Shown here in pieces: positions 1-11,217 of a stretch of DNA of 64,000 nt. Below the pieces are notes generated by a model that was not told the origin of the DNA, did no database searches, and saw only the letters and a list, made by a program, of their open reading frames with translations. The stretch comes from Megamerina dolium (lineage: Eukaryota; Arthropoda; Insecta; Diptera; Megamerinidae): the NCBI GenBank assembly GCA_963854835.1, contig OY978527.1:27917529-27981528 (forward strand). Direction: 5' to 3'. The position numbers and the translations under genes were made by a program. How positions within the stretch are numbered: the stretch's first letter is position 1; every line of letters starts with the position of its first letter.

Positions 1-1009
1 CCATAAAAATTTCGAATGTGAATGCGAATGCAAATACTTTGTACAACCCTAATAAGTACAATCGTAAATTCTCACAATTATACAGCCACCCCCACCCCAC
101 ATGTGTTTAGTGCTCTGGTACATTAAATATTTATGTGTCAGTTTATAACATTTGTCAACACAAACAGGCACTGAGCTGTTCATATGATTTTTTTCTACGT
201 CTTTTATTCTTAAATCACAAAATATGTTATGTATATGTGAATATTATGCCGGAGGGTATCGTCAACATAATGTAGGGATAATAATCATAATAATAATAAC
301 GACAATAACAACAAGTGAATGTAACATTTTATCATTTTTTATTTAAAGCTGTGTGAATGAGAGTAAATAAATGGGACTTGAATGCGAAAATGAAGTGGCA
401 GCCACAATTCAACTCACACTCGTACATAAAAAGTATATACATATATTTTTTTATATAAATATTATAATGTGTCACATATGATGCTACGTATGTATATGCA
501 TTATATATGATTTGATTCAATTTATTATGTGTATACTTCACTTTTTTTTTGGTCCTCATATTTCCCCAATGTATTTAAATATGAGCACATCTATCTCGAA
601 TGTGTCAAATGAAACTCGTCAGAAGGTATCCAATCCGTTTGCATATTATAAGTAAGTCGAAATTTTGAATTGATTTAATAAAATAGCAATGTTTATGTAT
701 TTACTAGCGAATTATTTATAAAATATTTCGTAATCATTTATAATTCATTTGTTCTAATTTGACAGAAATTCCTGAATTTATATATTTGACAGATTAGTTT
801 AAGACTGCTCATATTTACATTCAAATTGAATTCTTAAGTATTTATACTTATGCAATTATAGTATAATTAACTGGTTTTACATGTTGAAATTTAGTACTAT
901 TATTTTAGTACACCAAATTTGCTGGTGATAAGTTTTGACCCTTGGTTAGATTGGTTTTATTGATTTTTTTTTGGGTTTTTTAGATATCCCACATGGACTT
1001 TCCATATTT
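1..1009. other. AT-rich non-coding stretch
   Basis: No gene or known repeat was recognised. The stretch is AT-rich with short TAA/ACA simple runs near 285-320. The only ORF of note (332-559, minus) is low-complexity and AT-driven, so I do not regard it as coding. Confidence 0.6.
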
Positions 1010-1449
1010 TAAATGGTCTAAGTGTAGGACATAAAGGACAATATCAAATTTCGTGCAAAATATTGTTGTTTTGAGCTGAAAACTGCTGAAGTTACGGCGG
1101 TTTAAACATATAACAAATTCCGAGACTTTATATGGGAGCTATGTAAAAGAGTGGGCATGTATCTTTTTTGTAAATCTAATTATTTTCGCAATGCCAATTC
1201 AAATATGGTCTCCTACGCACAATAGTTGGTAAGTTATAGTGGTTTAAGTATTTTTTTATTTGAAATTCAGCGACTTTGTATGGGAGCCACATTGCGTCCC
1301 AGATTCGAGTACCATATTAAAATAAATGTCAATTATGGTTGCCGAAGTTACAGCAGTTTATATTTAAAAGAACTTCGGTCATTTTGTATGGGAGCTACAA
1401 CTAGTTGTTGTGGCTTGCCTATCTCTTGTAAATGTAGTTATCCTTACAG
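1010..1449 (-). repeat. Old DINE-1-like repeat, left half (split)
   Basis: This is a diverged relative of the DINE-1-like family found elsewhere in the window. It carries the recurring phrases of the internal subunits: 'TTTGTATGGGAGC', 'GCCGAAGTTACAGC' and 'AATTATGGTTGCC'. It stops at 1449, where a foldback-like composite begins, and resumes at 6790. Placing 1420-1449 next to 6790-6810 gives a gap-free alignment with the intact subunit at 22610-22650, so 1010-1449 and 6790-7203 are halves of one older copy. The outer limit near 1010 is approximate. Confidence 0.6.
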
Positions 1450-1654
1450 CAAAGAAAATAAAGTGATTAAGAAGTATTATCTTCCAGTCTACACGAAATT
1501 TGTCGGGAAAATAAGGCAAGTGAGATGAGTAGCACCAAAACAATATACAAGTTGGTGTTGCATTCATGCAGGGTTCTACATGTTGGGAACTGTTTGATTA
1601 CCATTTGAACAGCTTCAAACCTTCCCTTCATGCACTATTATCAAAATAGTAAAC

Positions 1655-2996
1655 AAAAATCTCCTTACAGTCGGCTGGGGCCGACCAAATTATACCCTGC
1701 ATATGTAGAGGTATATATAAAAAGTTTGCTCGTATATCCATCCTTTCCTTCCACTACTTTGTATAGGACCTACATTAAGAAGCAGGCGTAGCTCATCAAT
1801 TTTGGAGGATCAATTTCTGCCTATAATACTAAACTACATAGGTTACAATGGGTTGACCTAGGCGTATTAATTAGTAAGTTATGGGTGTTTAATGTTTAAG
1901 ATAAATCCGAGACTTTGCACGCAAGCTATATAAAAAGTGGGCGTGACGTATCTCTTTCTGGTATATCTAATTAATTTTTCAATATCAATCCACACCTTAA
2001 CTTTGGTTGTCCTACGCTAAATGGTTTGTAAGTTATGGAGCTTAAAAGTTTTAGTTTAATTCCCTTGACTTTGTATGGGAGACTCATGAAGGAGTGAGCG
2101 TGGCACACTGATATTCTGCCAGATTTTTGCCGACTACGATATTAATTTAAGTGTAAATTATGGTTATTTTAGGCAGAAGATTGCCGAAGTTACAGCTGTT
2201 TCAATTTAAAATTTGTATGGGGCTTACAATAAACAGTGGGCGTGGTGCGCCCATTTTCTGTGAGCCTAGTTGCTCGAACAATAATAATCCACACCTTAAA
2301 TCTCGTTATTCTACGCTGAATAGTTTGCAAGTTATAACTGGTAACATTTTTTTAATTTCCGCAACCTTGTATGGGATACCCAAAAAGGAGTGAGCGTGGC
2401 ACACTGATTTTCTGCCATATTATTTCCGACTACCATGTTAATCTAAGTGTCAAATATGGTTATTCTGGACAGAAGATTGTAGAAGTTACAGCTGTTTCAA
2501 TTTAACACAAGTACAGACACTTTGTATGAGAGCTACGCTAAAAAGTAGGCGTGACTCATCCACTTTTGGCGAGGTTATATAGTAGTATAACATAACTCCA
2601 TGTGCCAAATATTGTTGTCCCAAGTGGTATATTATGTGAGTTATAGCAAGTTAAAGATTTTGAAAATTCCGAGGTTAGTCGCTTTGAATGCTTGGTGTGG
2701 GCGTGGTTATTGACCGATCATGCCCAATATCAATCCCCTCTGTACCCTTGGATCAAAGGTTACTTATGCCAAATTTCTTCAAAATAGCTCAATATTTACT
2801 CAAGTTATCGTGCGAACCAGCCAGGTGACAGACAGACGGACGGACGGACGGACGACGGACATCGTTAAATCGAAAATTTAATCGACGCTGATCACGAATA
2901 TATATCTATGTCTATATCTCCGGAGATTCCTTCAAGTGGACACAAACATCTGACCGAAATGAATATACCTTGCATATTGCATTATGCAGGGTATAA
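1655..2996 (-). repeat. DINE-1-like repeat in left arm
   Basis: This is a family member on the minus strand, where the plus sense is defined as TATACC hairpin, then CCGT run, then GTCGGC hairpin. It begins AAAAATCTCCTTACAG followed by the hairpin GTCGGC-TGGG-GCCGAC. It has internal subunits that repeatedly contain GTGGGCGTGG, a GGAC microsatellite at about 2833-2862, and a terminal hairpin reading TATGCA...TGCAGGGTATA. The terminal hairpin, the GTCCGT run and the repeated GCCACGCCCAC match what I know of Drosophila DINE-1/INE-1, a non-autonomous Helentron. The classification is therefore family resemblance, not proof. Confidence 0.7.
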
Positions 2997-3030
2997 AAAT
3001 AAGATCACATGTGTTATATACAAATTTATA

Positions 3031-3625
3031 TGTGAATTAGTAAATATTTTTATCAATGAATTCTATATATTTGGAATAGTATATGTATATACAATAGATT
3101 TTTTTTCAATTTTTCAAAATATATATGTAGTATATGCATATGGAGTATATTATAGGTATACAAATTAAATATTTCTAATATATGCTCTTACTATACATAT
3201 ATACATATATGATTTTTAACAAAATATCATTTTTATAATTTAAGATTTGATAAAATTACAATATTTTGACAAGGAGCACTGTACGTCCTGAACCAGGCAA
3301 TCAAAAATATCAGCAAGTAATGTCACTGATTCAAACTCAATGTAAAGTAAAGGAAAAGCAGTGTCCAAACACACGAAGACGTTGTTGTTGCTCCATATTG
3401 TAATTTCGTATCATTTTCGGCTTTCTCTGCTTTGGCTCTGCCGTCACACAAAGGAATAGACAGCTACGCATGTCTATTGTTGTTGCGTGGCTGAACATAT
3501 ATGCGAACAAATTTACATACATGTTTTCGACAACAACAATAGACATGCGTGACTCTCTATTCATCCTTTACTCATGTCTATTGTTGTTGTGTGGCTGGTT
3601 ATATCATATAATATATATATGTTAT
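3031..3625. other. Inner spacer of the composite element, left of the LINE
   Basis: AT-rich sequence between the left arm and the LINE fragment. No coding capacity was recognised. The ORF that starts at 3470 and runs into the LINE reading frame is open by chance in its first 50 codons. The only clear structure is the hairpin and direct repeat at 3466-3597. Confidence 0.5.
3466..3597. repeat. 20-bp perfect inverted repeat plus direct copy
   Basis: ACGCATGTCTATTGTTGTTG at 3466-3485 is repeated exactly in reverse complement at 3531-3550, with a 45-bp loop. A third copy in direct orientation (CATGTCTATTGTTGTTG plus TGTGGCTG) lies at about 3573-3597. It could be a small foldback unit or the remnant of an element's end. 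It sits immediately upstream of the truncated LINE. Confidence 0.7.
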
Positions 3626-4324
3626 AATAACTATACATTCATATCGACCTTTGCTGATGATACGGCAATATTGTGCTCTCGCTCTAACCCCATAGAAGCT
3701 ACTAAACTCCTGCAGACTCATGTCGATTCTCTCGAAATCTGGCTAGCAAAATGGCGTATAAAAGTCAATGAATCAAAGAGCGTACATGTAACCTTCACGC
3801 TAAGGCTAGATACATGTCCCCCACTTAAAATTAATGGCCAATCAGTTCCACAATGTTCCTCAACAAAGTACTTGGGTATTTACCTCGACAGAAGGCTGAC
3901 CTGGAAAAATCACATAGAGGCAAAGAAAACTCAGATCAAGCTTAAAATTAATCAGTTATGGTGGCTGATACACAAAAGATCAAAGTTGAATCTCGAATAC
4001 AAAGTGCTATTATATAAAGCAATCCTGAAGCCAAACTGGACTTATGGTATTCAGTTTTGGGGCACCGCATCTCCCTCAAATATCGAAAAATTGCAGCGAA
4101 TACAATCCAAGTGTCTGCGAATTATTGTAAACGCGCCTTGGTATATGAGGAACGTTAACATCCATCGAGATTTAAATGTATCCACAATTTCTGAGGAAGT
4201 TGCAATGTCCTGCAGAAGCTACATTCAAAAATTACACAATCATCCGAATCCCCTTGCTAGGCAATTGTTGCTGAGCAAGGGGCATCGTCGATTAAAAAGA
4301 AAAGACACACTGAATATGCTGTAA
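3626..4324 (+). pseudogene. Jockey-type LINE ORF2, C-terminal fragment
   Basis: About 232 codons remain open, from just before the reverse transcriptase catalytic motif FADD (in TFADDTAIL) to the natural C-terminus ending DTLNML. The fragment carries the RT thumb and C-terminal region only. The endonuclease and RT motifs 1-4 are missing, so no activity is expected. It has no internal stop and differs from the full-length copy by scattered substitutions, which indicates a fairly recent insertion. The upstream methionine at 3470 belongs to unrelated spacer DNA. Confidence 0.85.
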
Positions 4325-4483
4325 AATTGCTACATCTCGCGACTCACCAAATTGTGATGGAACGTAGGGGATATCACATAGTTTTATTTAGTTTGTAAGA
4401 TTTGAATACTTATTGTTAGTTTCTTGTATTTAAGAAAGATTCAATAAAAAAAATAAGCTAACAAAAAAAAAAAAAAAAAAAAC
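3626..4483 (+). mobile_element. Jockey-type LINE, 3' fragment with poly(A)
   Basis: This is a 5'-truncated copy of the LINE seen full-length at 53852-58469. Homology starts at AATAACTATACATTC and runs through the stop codon at 4322-4324, about 120 bp of 3' UTR, and a poly(A) tail at about 4463-4481. The 3' end abuts the inner edge of the right inverted arm. No target duplication could be read on the 5' side. Confidence 0.85.
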
Positions 4484-5020
4484 ATAAATTTGTATATAAC
4501 ACATGTGATCTTATTTTTATACCCTGCATAATGCAATATGCAAGGTATATTCATTTCGGTCAGATGTTTGTGTCCACTTGAAGGAATCTCCGGAGATATA
4601 GACATAGATATATATTCGTGATCAGCGTCGATTAAATTTTCGATTTAACGATGTCCGTCGTCCGTCCGTCCGTCCGTCCGTCCGTCTGTCTGTCACCTGG
4701 CTGGTTCGCACGATAACTTGAGTAAATATTGAGCTATTTTGACGAAATTTGGCATAAGTAACCTTTGATCCAAGGGTACAGAGGGGATTGATATTGGGCA
4801 TGATCGGTCAATAACCACGCCCACACCAAGCATTCAAAGCGACTAACCTCGGAATTTTCAAAATCTTTAACTTGCTATAACTCACATAATATACCACTTG
4901 GGACAACAATATTTGGCACATGGAGTTATGTTATACTACTATATAACCTCGCCAAAAGTGGATGAGTCACGCCTACTTTTTAGCGTAGCTCTCATACAAA
5001 GTGTCTGTACTTGTGTTAAA

Positions 5021-5612
5021 TTGAAACAGCTGTAACTTCTACAATCTTCTGTCCAGAATAACCATATTTGACACTTAGATTAACATGGTAGTCGGAAATA
5101 ATATGACAGAAAATCAGTGTGCCACTCCCACTCCTTTTTGGGTCTCCCATACAAAGTTGCGGAAATTAAAAAAATATTACCAGTTATAACTTGCAAACTA
5201 TTCAGCGTTGAATAACGAGATTTAAGGTGTGGATTAGTATTATACGAGCAACTAGGCTCACAGAAAATGGCCGCACCACGCCCATTGTTTATCGTAGCCC
5301 CTATACAAATTTTAAATTGAAACAGCTGTAACTTCTACAATCTTCTGTCCAGAATAACCATATTTGACACTTAGATTAACATGGTAGTCGGAAATAATAT
5401 GGCAGAAAATCAGTGTGCCACGCCCACTCCTTTTTGGGTATCCCATAAAAAGTTGCGGAAATTAAAAAAATGTTACCAGTTATAACTTGCAAACTATTCA
5501 GCGTAGAATAACGAGATTTAAGGTGTGGATTAGTATTGTTCGAGCAACTAGGCTCACAGAAAATGGGCGCACCACGCCCACTGTTTATTGTAAGCCCCAT
5601 ACAAATTTTAAA
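5021..5612 (+). repeat. 296-bp tandem duplication of a DINE-like subunit
   Basis: Two adjacent units, 5021-5316 and 5317-5612, each start at TTGAAACAGCTGTAACTTC. The left arm has a single matching unit, so the duplication followed arm formation or was lost from the left arm. Scattered differences between the units (for example TGGGTCTCCC against TGGGTATCCC) show that it is not brand new. Confidence 0.8.
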
Positions 5613-5888
5613 TTGAAACAGCTGTAACTTCGGCAATCTTCTGCCTAAAATAACCATAATTTACACTTAAATTAATATCGTAGTCGGCAAAAATCTGGCA
5701 GAATATCAGTGTGCCACGCTCACTCCTTCATGAGTCTCCCATACAAAGTCAAGGGAATTAAACTAAAACTTTTAAGCTCCATAACTTACAAACCATTTAG
5801 CGTAGGACAACGAGATTTAAGGTATGGATAAGCATTGTACGAACAACTAGGCTCATAGGAAATGGACGCGCCATGCCCGCTGTTTATC

Positions 5889-6081
5889 ACAGAGTTCTTT
5901 TAGAAGCTTTTTCATGGCAAGTTGTTACTGTCGGAAGAATTGCCAATTGCTTGCCGATAGGTGGGTACCGTTCGAAAGAAAAATCTTTTCGATATTAAAT
6001 TTGTTATGCATCAGCCGGGTATTGAACCACGACCTACAGATCAGAAGGCGAACACACTAACCACTGAGCTACGGCACACAT
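5889..6081 (-). repeat. SINE fragment, 5' (tRNA-like) module
   Basis: The minus strand reads GTGCCGTAGCTCAGTGG (A box) and GGTTCAATACCCGG (B box), then the SINE body to AAAGAACTCTGTGA. The 3' half seen in the full copies (41931-42292, 45182-45550) is missing. It interrupts a DINE-1-like subunit in the right arm only. Confidence 0.85.
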
Positions 6082-6789
6082 ACAAATTAATATCGTAGTC
6101 GGCAAAAATCTGGCAGAAAATCAGTGTGCCACGCTCACTCCTTCATGAGTCTCCCATACAAAGTCGAGGGAATTAAACTAAAACTTTTAAGCTCCATAAC
6201 TTACAAACCATTTAGAGTAGGACAACCAAAGTTAAGGTGTGGATTGATATTGAAAAATTAATTAGATATACAGAAAGAGATACGTCACGTCCACTTTTTA
6301 TATAGCTTGCGTGCAAAGTCTCGGATTTATCTTAAACATTAAAACACCCATAACTTACTAATTAATACGCCTAGGTCAACCCATTGCAACCTATGTAGTT
6401 TAGTATTATAGGCAGAAATTGATCCTCCAAAATTGATGAGGTACGCCTGCTTCTTAATGTAGGTCCTATACAAAGTAGTGGAAGAAAAGGATGGATATAC
6501 GAGCAAACTTTTTATATATACCTCTACATATGCAGGGTATAATTTGGTCGGCCCCAGCCGACTGTAAGGAGATTTTTGTTTACTATTTTGATAATAGTGC
6601 ATGAAGGGAAGGTTTGAAGCTGTTCAAATGGTAATCAAACAGTTCCCAACATGTAGAACCCTGCATGAAAGCAACACCAACTTGTATATTGTTTTGGTGC
6701 TACTCATCTCACTTGCCTTATTTTCCCGACAAATTTCGTGTAGACTGGAAGATAATACTTCTTAATCACTTTATTTTCTTTGCTTACAG

Positions 6790-7203
6790 TACTAATTCAC
6801 AACTTAAATACGGTTCTTCTATGCTGAATAGTAAATTAAGGCTGGTAGAAATTGTTTTAATTTTCATGATTTAGTATGGGATACATATAAAGAAGAAGGC
6901 GTGGCTCACTAATATTATGCCAACTATAATATTAATCTAAGTGTCAAATATTGTAGTTTTAAACAGAAGATTGCCGAAGTTACATCGGTTCAAATTTAAA
7001 AGAGCACTTTGTTATCGTGGGAAACAGCCTGGTAACAGACAGACGGGCAGAAGGACGGACGGACGGATATCGTTAAATCAACTATGTAGACGACCCTGAT
7101 CAGGAATGTATACATATACTTTTCTATATTTTCGGAGATTACTTCAAGTTGTTACAAACATCTGACCGACATGGATATACCATGCACTCATGCAGGTATA
7201 AAA
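6790..7203 (-). repeat. Old DINE-1-like repeat, right half (split)
   Basis: Continues the older copy broken at 1449. It contains a degraded GGAC run at about 7041-7068, 'CTGATCAGGAATGTATA', 'CATCTGACCGACATGGATATACC' and the closing ATGCAGGTATA. It is more diverged from the family than the other copies, consistent with being the older insertion. Confidence 0.65.
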
Positions 7204-8690
7204 TGCCACCATTTTACTGTAGGCCTTCAAACACAAAAAGAAAACACCATATGTGAAAACTCATTGCACACTAATCAGGCATAGGAATTATCTAACTTGA
7301 AGATTACAACTCACATTTTGATGCAAATAAATCACAAGTGATCTAACGTGATGCGGTACACCCATACTTCGCTATATGACCAGTTTTTATTGTTCTGCAT
7401 TATTATCGCAAAAATTATACGATAATGTCGAAATTTTTTTATAATGAAATAAAAATTTTGTACATTTTTGCTTTATAATAATTAATTAATATATTAAATA
7501 TATGCACATTGAAGTAATAGATCAACGGCTCAAATTTAATGAGAATACAAAAAACAAAAAAACAAAAAAAAAATGTGTGCGTAACGTAATAAAAGTTGTA
7601 TGAATTTTAAGTTATTCAGTAGTCTTCGGTTTGACTTGAATTTTATTTTCCTTTGTGTCATATTTTGATATTAAGGAACATGTTTTCTTCAATTTCAGTA
7701 TCGCATTGCCCCGTGATTGTTCTTCCTTTCTTTAAAAAGTCTATGATAATTATTAATTTCGAATCCCATAAAAAGCTCGGTTATCGCACCTGCCGGTCGG
7801 CATGGTCCCTTTTCACCAAAAACTAACGTACGACCACTTTTACCAAATACAGCATAACATAACTGTCTATAACTTCTAAATCAGCGTGTGGTAATACCTG
7901 TAAAGAAATCCATATTTGGTTTATTTAGTACTATGAGGCCTCTAGAAATTCAATGTACTCAAAAGAATGCTCGGAGGATATTGTATAGAGGTGAATGGCT
8001 GTGCACTTCGAAGACCATCCCAGAAAAAGAGTATTTGAAAAGATTTGATGATTATCAAAAAACATTGGCATATGGAGGCAGTACGAAAAAGAAAACAAAT
8101 TTTGAAGAATAAATAGTGCTTTAAGTCTGTAGAAACTTTTTGAGTCTTTCCAAATTTAATACCTTAATTACGTACATTTTTTTTTCATAAGTGTTTCATG
8201 TTTTTCTTACAATAACTATATAAAAATATTCTCATAAATGTGCTTGGCAATGAAAATGCAATATAACATTGTTTTATATTTTCATTATCGCGTGAGAAGT
8301 TAATCTGACTGGCTTAGCGCCAGCCAAAGCCAATGACAACAGAAGCTTGAGTTAATTCTCTACTGAAAATAGTTATTATATAAACCATGTGCTATTTTTA
8401 TAACATACCTATTATACAAGTGCATAGTATATACGTATGTATGTACGAATAATCGTTCGTATGTATTAATCGTTCCCGCGCCAACTGAATGCCCTCAAAA
8501 GCTCTTGTAAACAAGCAGACCTTTTCTTTCATTGATTTTCGAATTTTTACTCTCTTATTTCTATTCATAATTCGTTTTTGCTTACATATTATATACATAT
8601 ATACTTATGTATGTATGGAAATATTGTTTCATTTCTTATTTTTCTCTATCTTTCCATTTTTTATTGCGCTGGCGTTGAAAATATCCTTTT
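7204..8690. other. AT-rich stretch with one unplaced ORF
   Basis: No repeat family was recognised. Apart from the ORF at 7888-8112 it holds AT-rich sequence, A-runs near 7546-7572, and no gene signal that I can support. Confidence 0.5.
7888..8112 (+). CDS. Unrecognised 74-aa ORF, possible exon or gene remnant
   Basis: I do not recognise this product. Unlike most chance ORFs here it is charged and not AT-skewed: its second half, around TIPEKEYLKRFDDYQKTL, is rich in Glu, Lys and Asp and looks protein-like. A polypyrimidine tract ending in CAG occurs near 7683-7699 upstream. There is no clear promoter, signal peptide or membrane segment. It could be a terminal exon, a fragment of a retrocopy, or chance. 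Confidence 0.2.
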   Translation: MVIPVKKSIFGLFSTMRPLEIQCTQKNARRILYRGEWLCTSKTIPEKEYLKRFDDYQKTLAYGGSTKKKTNFEE

Positions 8691-10575
8691 TATACCCTGC
8701 ATAATGCAATATGCATGGTATATTCATTTCGGTCAGATGTTTGTGTCCACTTGAAGGAATCTCCGGAGATATAGACATGGATATATATTCGTGATCAGCG
8801 TCGATTAAATTTTCGATTTAACGATGTCCGTCCGTCCGTCCGTCCGTCTGTCTGTCACCTGGTTGGTTCGCACGATAACTTGAGTAAATATTGAGCTATT
8901 TCGATGAAATTTGGCATAAGTAATCTATGATCCAAGGGTACGGAGGGGATTGATATTGGGCATGATCGATCAATAACCACGCCCACACCAAGCATTCAAA
9001 GCGACTAACCTCGAAATTTTCAAAATCTTTAACTTGCTATAACTCACACAATATACCACTTGGGACAACAATATTTTGCACATAGAGTTATATTATACTA
9101 CTATATAACCTCACCAAAAGTGGATGAGCCACGCCTACTTTCTAGCGTAGCTCCCATACAAAGTGTCTGTACTTCTTTTAAATTGAAACTGCTGTAACTT
9201 CTACAATCTTCTGTCTAGAATAACCATAATTGACACTTAGATTAACACGTTAGTCAGAAATAACATGGCAGAAAATCAATATGCCACGCCCACTCCTTTT
9301 TGGGTCTCCCATACAAAGTTGCGGAAATTAAAAAAAATGTTACCGGTTATAACTTACAAAATATTTAGCGTAGGACAACGAGATTTGAGGTATGGATTAG
9401 TATTGTACGAGCAACTAGGCTCACAGAAAATGGGCGCACCACGCCCAGTGTTTATCGTAGTCCCTATACAAATTTTAAATTGAAACAGCTGTAACTTCGG
9501 CAATCCTCTGTCTAGAATAACCATAATTGACACTTAAATTAATATCGTAGTCGGCAAAAATCTGGCAGAAAATCAGTGTGCCACGCCTACTACTTCATGG
9601 GTCTCCCATACAAAGTCGAGTGAATTAAACTAAAATTTTAAGCTCCATAGCTTACAAACCATTTAGCCTAGGACAACGGAACTTAAGGTATGGATTAGTA
9701 TTGTACGAGCAATTAGGCTCACAGGAAATGGGCTCACCACGCCCACTGTTTATCGTAGCCCCCATACAAATTTTAAATTGAAACAGCTGTAACTTCGGCA
9801 ATCTTCTGTCTAGGATAACCATAATTGACACTTAAATTAATATCGTAGTCGGAAATAATCTGGCAGAAAATCAGTGTGCCACGCCCACTCCTTCATGGGT
9901 CTCCCATACAAAGTCAAGGGAATTAAACTAAAACTTTTAAGCGACATAACTTATAAACCATTTAGCGTAAAAGAACGAGATTTTAGGTATGGATTAGTAT
10001 TGTAGGAGCAATTAGACTCGCAGGAAATGGACGCGCCACGCCCACTGTTGATAGTAGCCGCCATACAAAATGACCGAATTTCTTTTAAATTGAAACAGCT
10101 GTAAGTTCGGCAATCTTCTGTCTACAATAACCATAATTGACACTAAATTAATATCGTAGTCGGAAATAATGTGGCGAAAAATCAGCGTACCACGCCCACT
10201 TCTTATTGGGGCTCCCATACAAAGTTGAGGAAATTAAACAAAAATGTTAACCACCATAACTTAGAAACTATTCAACGTAGGACACCAAATTTAAGGTGTG
10301 GATTAACGTTGAAAAATTAATTGGATTTACTAGAAAGTGGCAAGCCACGCCCAATTTTATATAGCTCCCATACTAAGCCTCGGAATTATCTTAAAATCCT
10401 TTTACTTCGTCAAAGTCAACCATATTTCGGGTGTAAATTAGTAGTATATACAAAAATTGTTTCTCGAAAAGTGGAAATAAAAGAAAAGTTGGATATTCGA
10501 GTAAACTTTTTATATATAAATCTACATATGCAGGGTATAGTTTGGTCGGTCCCAGCCGACTGTAAGGAGATTTTT
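8691..10575 (+). repeat. DINE-1-like repeat, long copy
   Basis: Begins TATACCCTGCATAATG with a perfect-stem hairpin (TATACC-TGCATA arms). A CCGT run lies at about 8826-8852. Several roughly 300-bp subunits each carry GCCACGCCCAC and 'CTCCCATACAAAG'. It ends with GTCGGTCCCAGCCGAC and TGTAAGGAGATTTTT. At 1.9 kb it is longer than the copies at 39.1 and 48.6 kb because it has more subunits. ORFs inside it are by-products of the subunits. Confidence 0.7.
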
Positions 10576-11217
10576 ATATTATTTAATGGCTAAGATCGTT
10601 GTGCAAATGGCATTTGTATTATATTTTCTGTCTTTTTTTTTTTGCTTGTTTCCATTTTACTATATATAGAGACCATTGGCAGAAGGAAGACGGACAGACA
10701 CCTGCAACGTACGCATAGTTGATACTCAAACAAAACGTATCAGAAACACAAAAGTATTACCATTTGGGACAGAAATACATATTCTTGTAATATTTTATAA
10801 GTAATTTGATACAAATTGGTTTTATTTTTAGTTTGGTTTATTTTGCGTTTGCGAGCAATATTTGCATAAAATAAATAGTGTTTCTGCTAAATTTTTTGGC
10901 ATAAAGTTGTATTATTCTGTTTTGTTCACTTTGATTAGATACTAAACAATATTTACAATATTTTCAAGGTTAAACAATTTTGAGACTATTTTATACCTCA
11001 CATACAAATCTATTCAGTTACAAGGAAATTCTCGTACTAACTATATATGCAATATTTCTACCTCATATATGAATGTGCTCGAAAATAGGTGCCCTTGAAA
11101 AAATAAAATGTTAAAAGAATTTTCTACCATTCGGATTAATGTTCAAAGTGGGTTAAAGCAAATCTAGTAAAAGAAGCACAATTCCTAGTTCTATAAAAAA
11201 TCTGATATTACATATAT
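10576..11217. other. AT-rich non-coding stretch
   Basis: Nothing was recognised. It contains T-runs at 10627-10641 and ordinary AT-rich sequence up to the 3' end of the LOA-type LINE. Confidence 0.5.

Larger units (their letters stand above)
4518..6576 (+). repeat. DINE-1-like repeat in right arm (expanded)
   Basis: This is the mirror partner of the copy at 1655-2996. It begins with the TATACCCTGCATA hairpin, has a CCGT run at about 4651-4685, and ends with GGTCGGCCCCAGCCGAC then TGTAAGGAGATTT. It has two gains relative to the left arm: a tandem duplication of one 296-bp subunit, and one further subunit of about 400 bp that carries a SINE fragment. Confidence 0.7.
1450..6782. mobile_element. 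Foldback-like composite element with kilobase inverted arms
   Basis: The left arm (1450-3030) and right arm (4485-6782) are near-identical inverted copies. The inverted identity starts at CAAAGAAAATAAAG (left) and CTTTATTTTCTTTG (right). It runs through about 205 bp of unique arm sequence, then a DINE-1-like repeat, then about 30 bp of further unique sequence (3000-3030 against 4485-4517). The flanks carry a 7-bp direct repeat, CTTACAG, at 1443-1449 and 6783-6789. Deleting the element plus one CTTACAG restores an older DINE-1-like repeat without a gap, which is direct evidence of insertion. The middle (3031-4484) holds a 20-bp hairpin and a LINE 3' fragment but no transposase. The right arm is about 0.7 kb longer because of a subunit duplication and an extra SINE-bearing subunit. 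A 7-bp target duplication plus long arms recalls Galileo/foldback elements of the P superfamily, but I do not recognise the terminal sequence. Alternatives are a hAT-type foldback or a segmental inverted duplication. Confidence 0.75.

Noticed and set aside
2160..2393. Recurrent ORF beginning MVILGRRLPKLQLFQFK, also at 5376-5657, 22499-22789 and 39714-39971
   Set aside because: It recurs because the DINE-1-like subunits are nearly identical DNA. Ends and frames differ between copies, opposed frames are equally open, and there is no sign of protein-level conservation.
3470..3625. N-terminal extension of the LINE fragment ORF
   Set aside because: The first 50 or so codons lie in spacer DNA with the hairpin and do not match the full-length ORF2.
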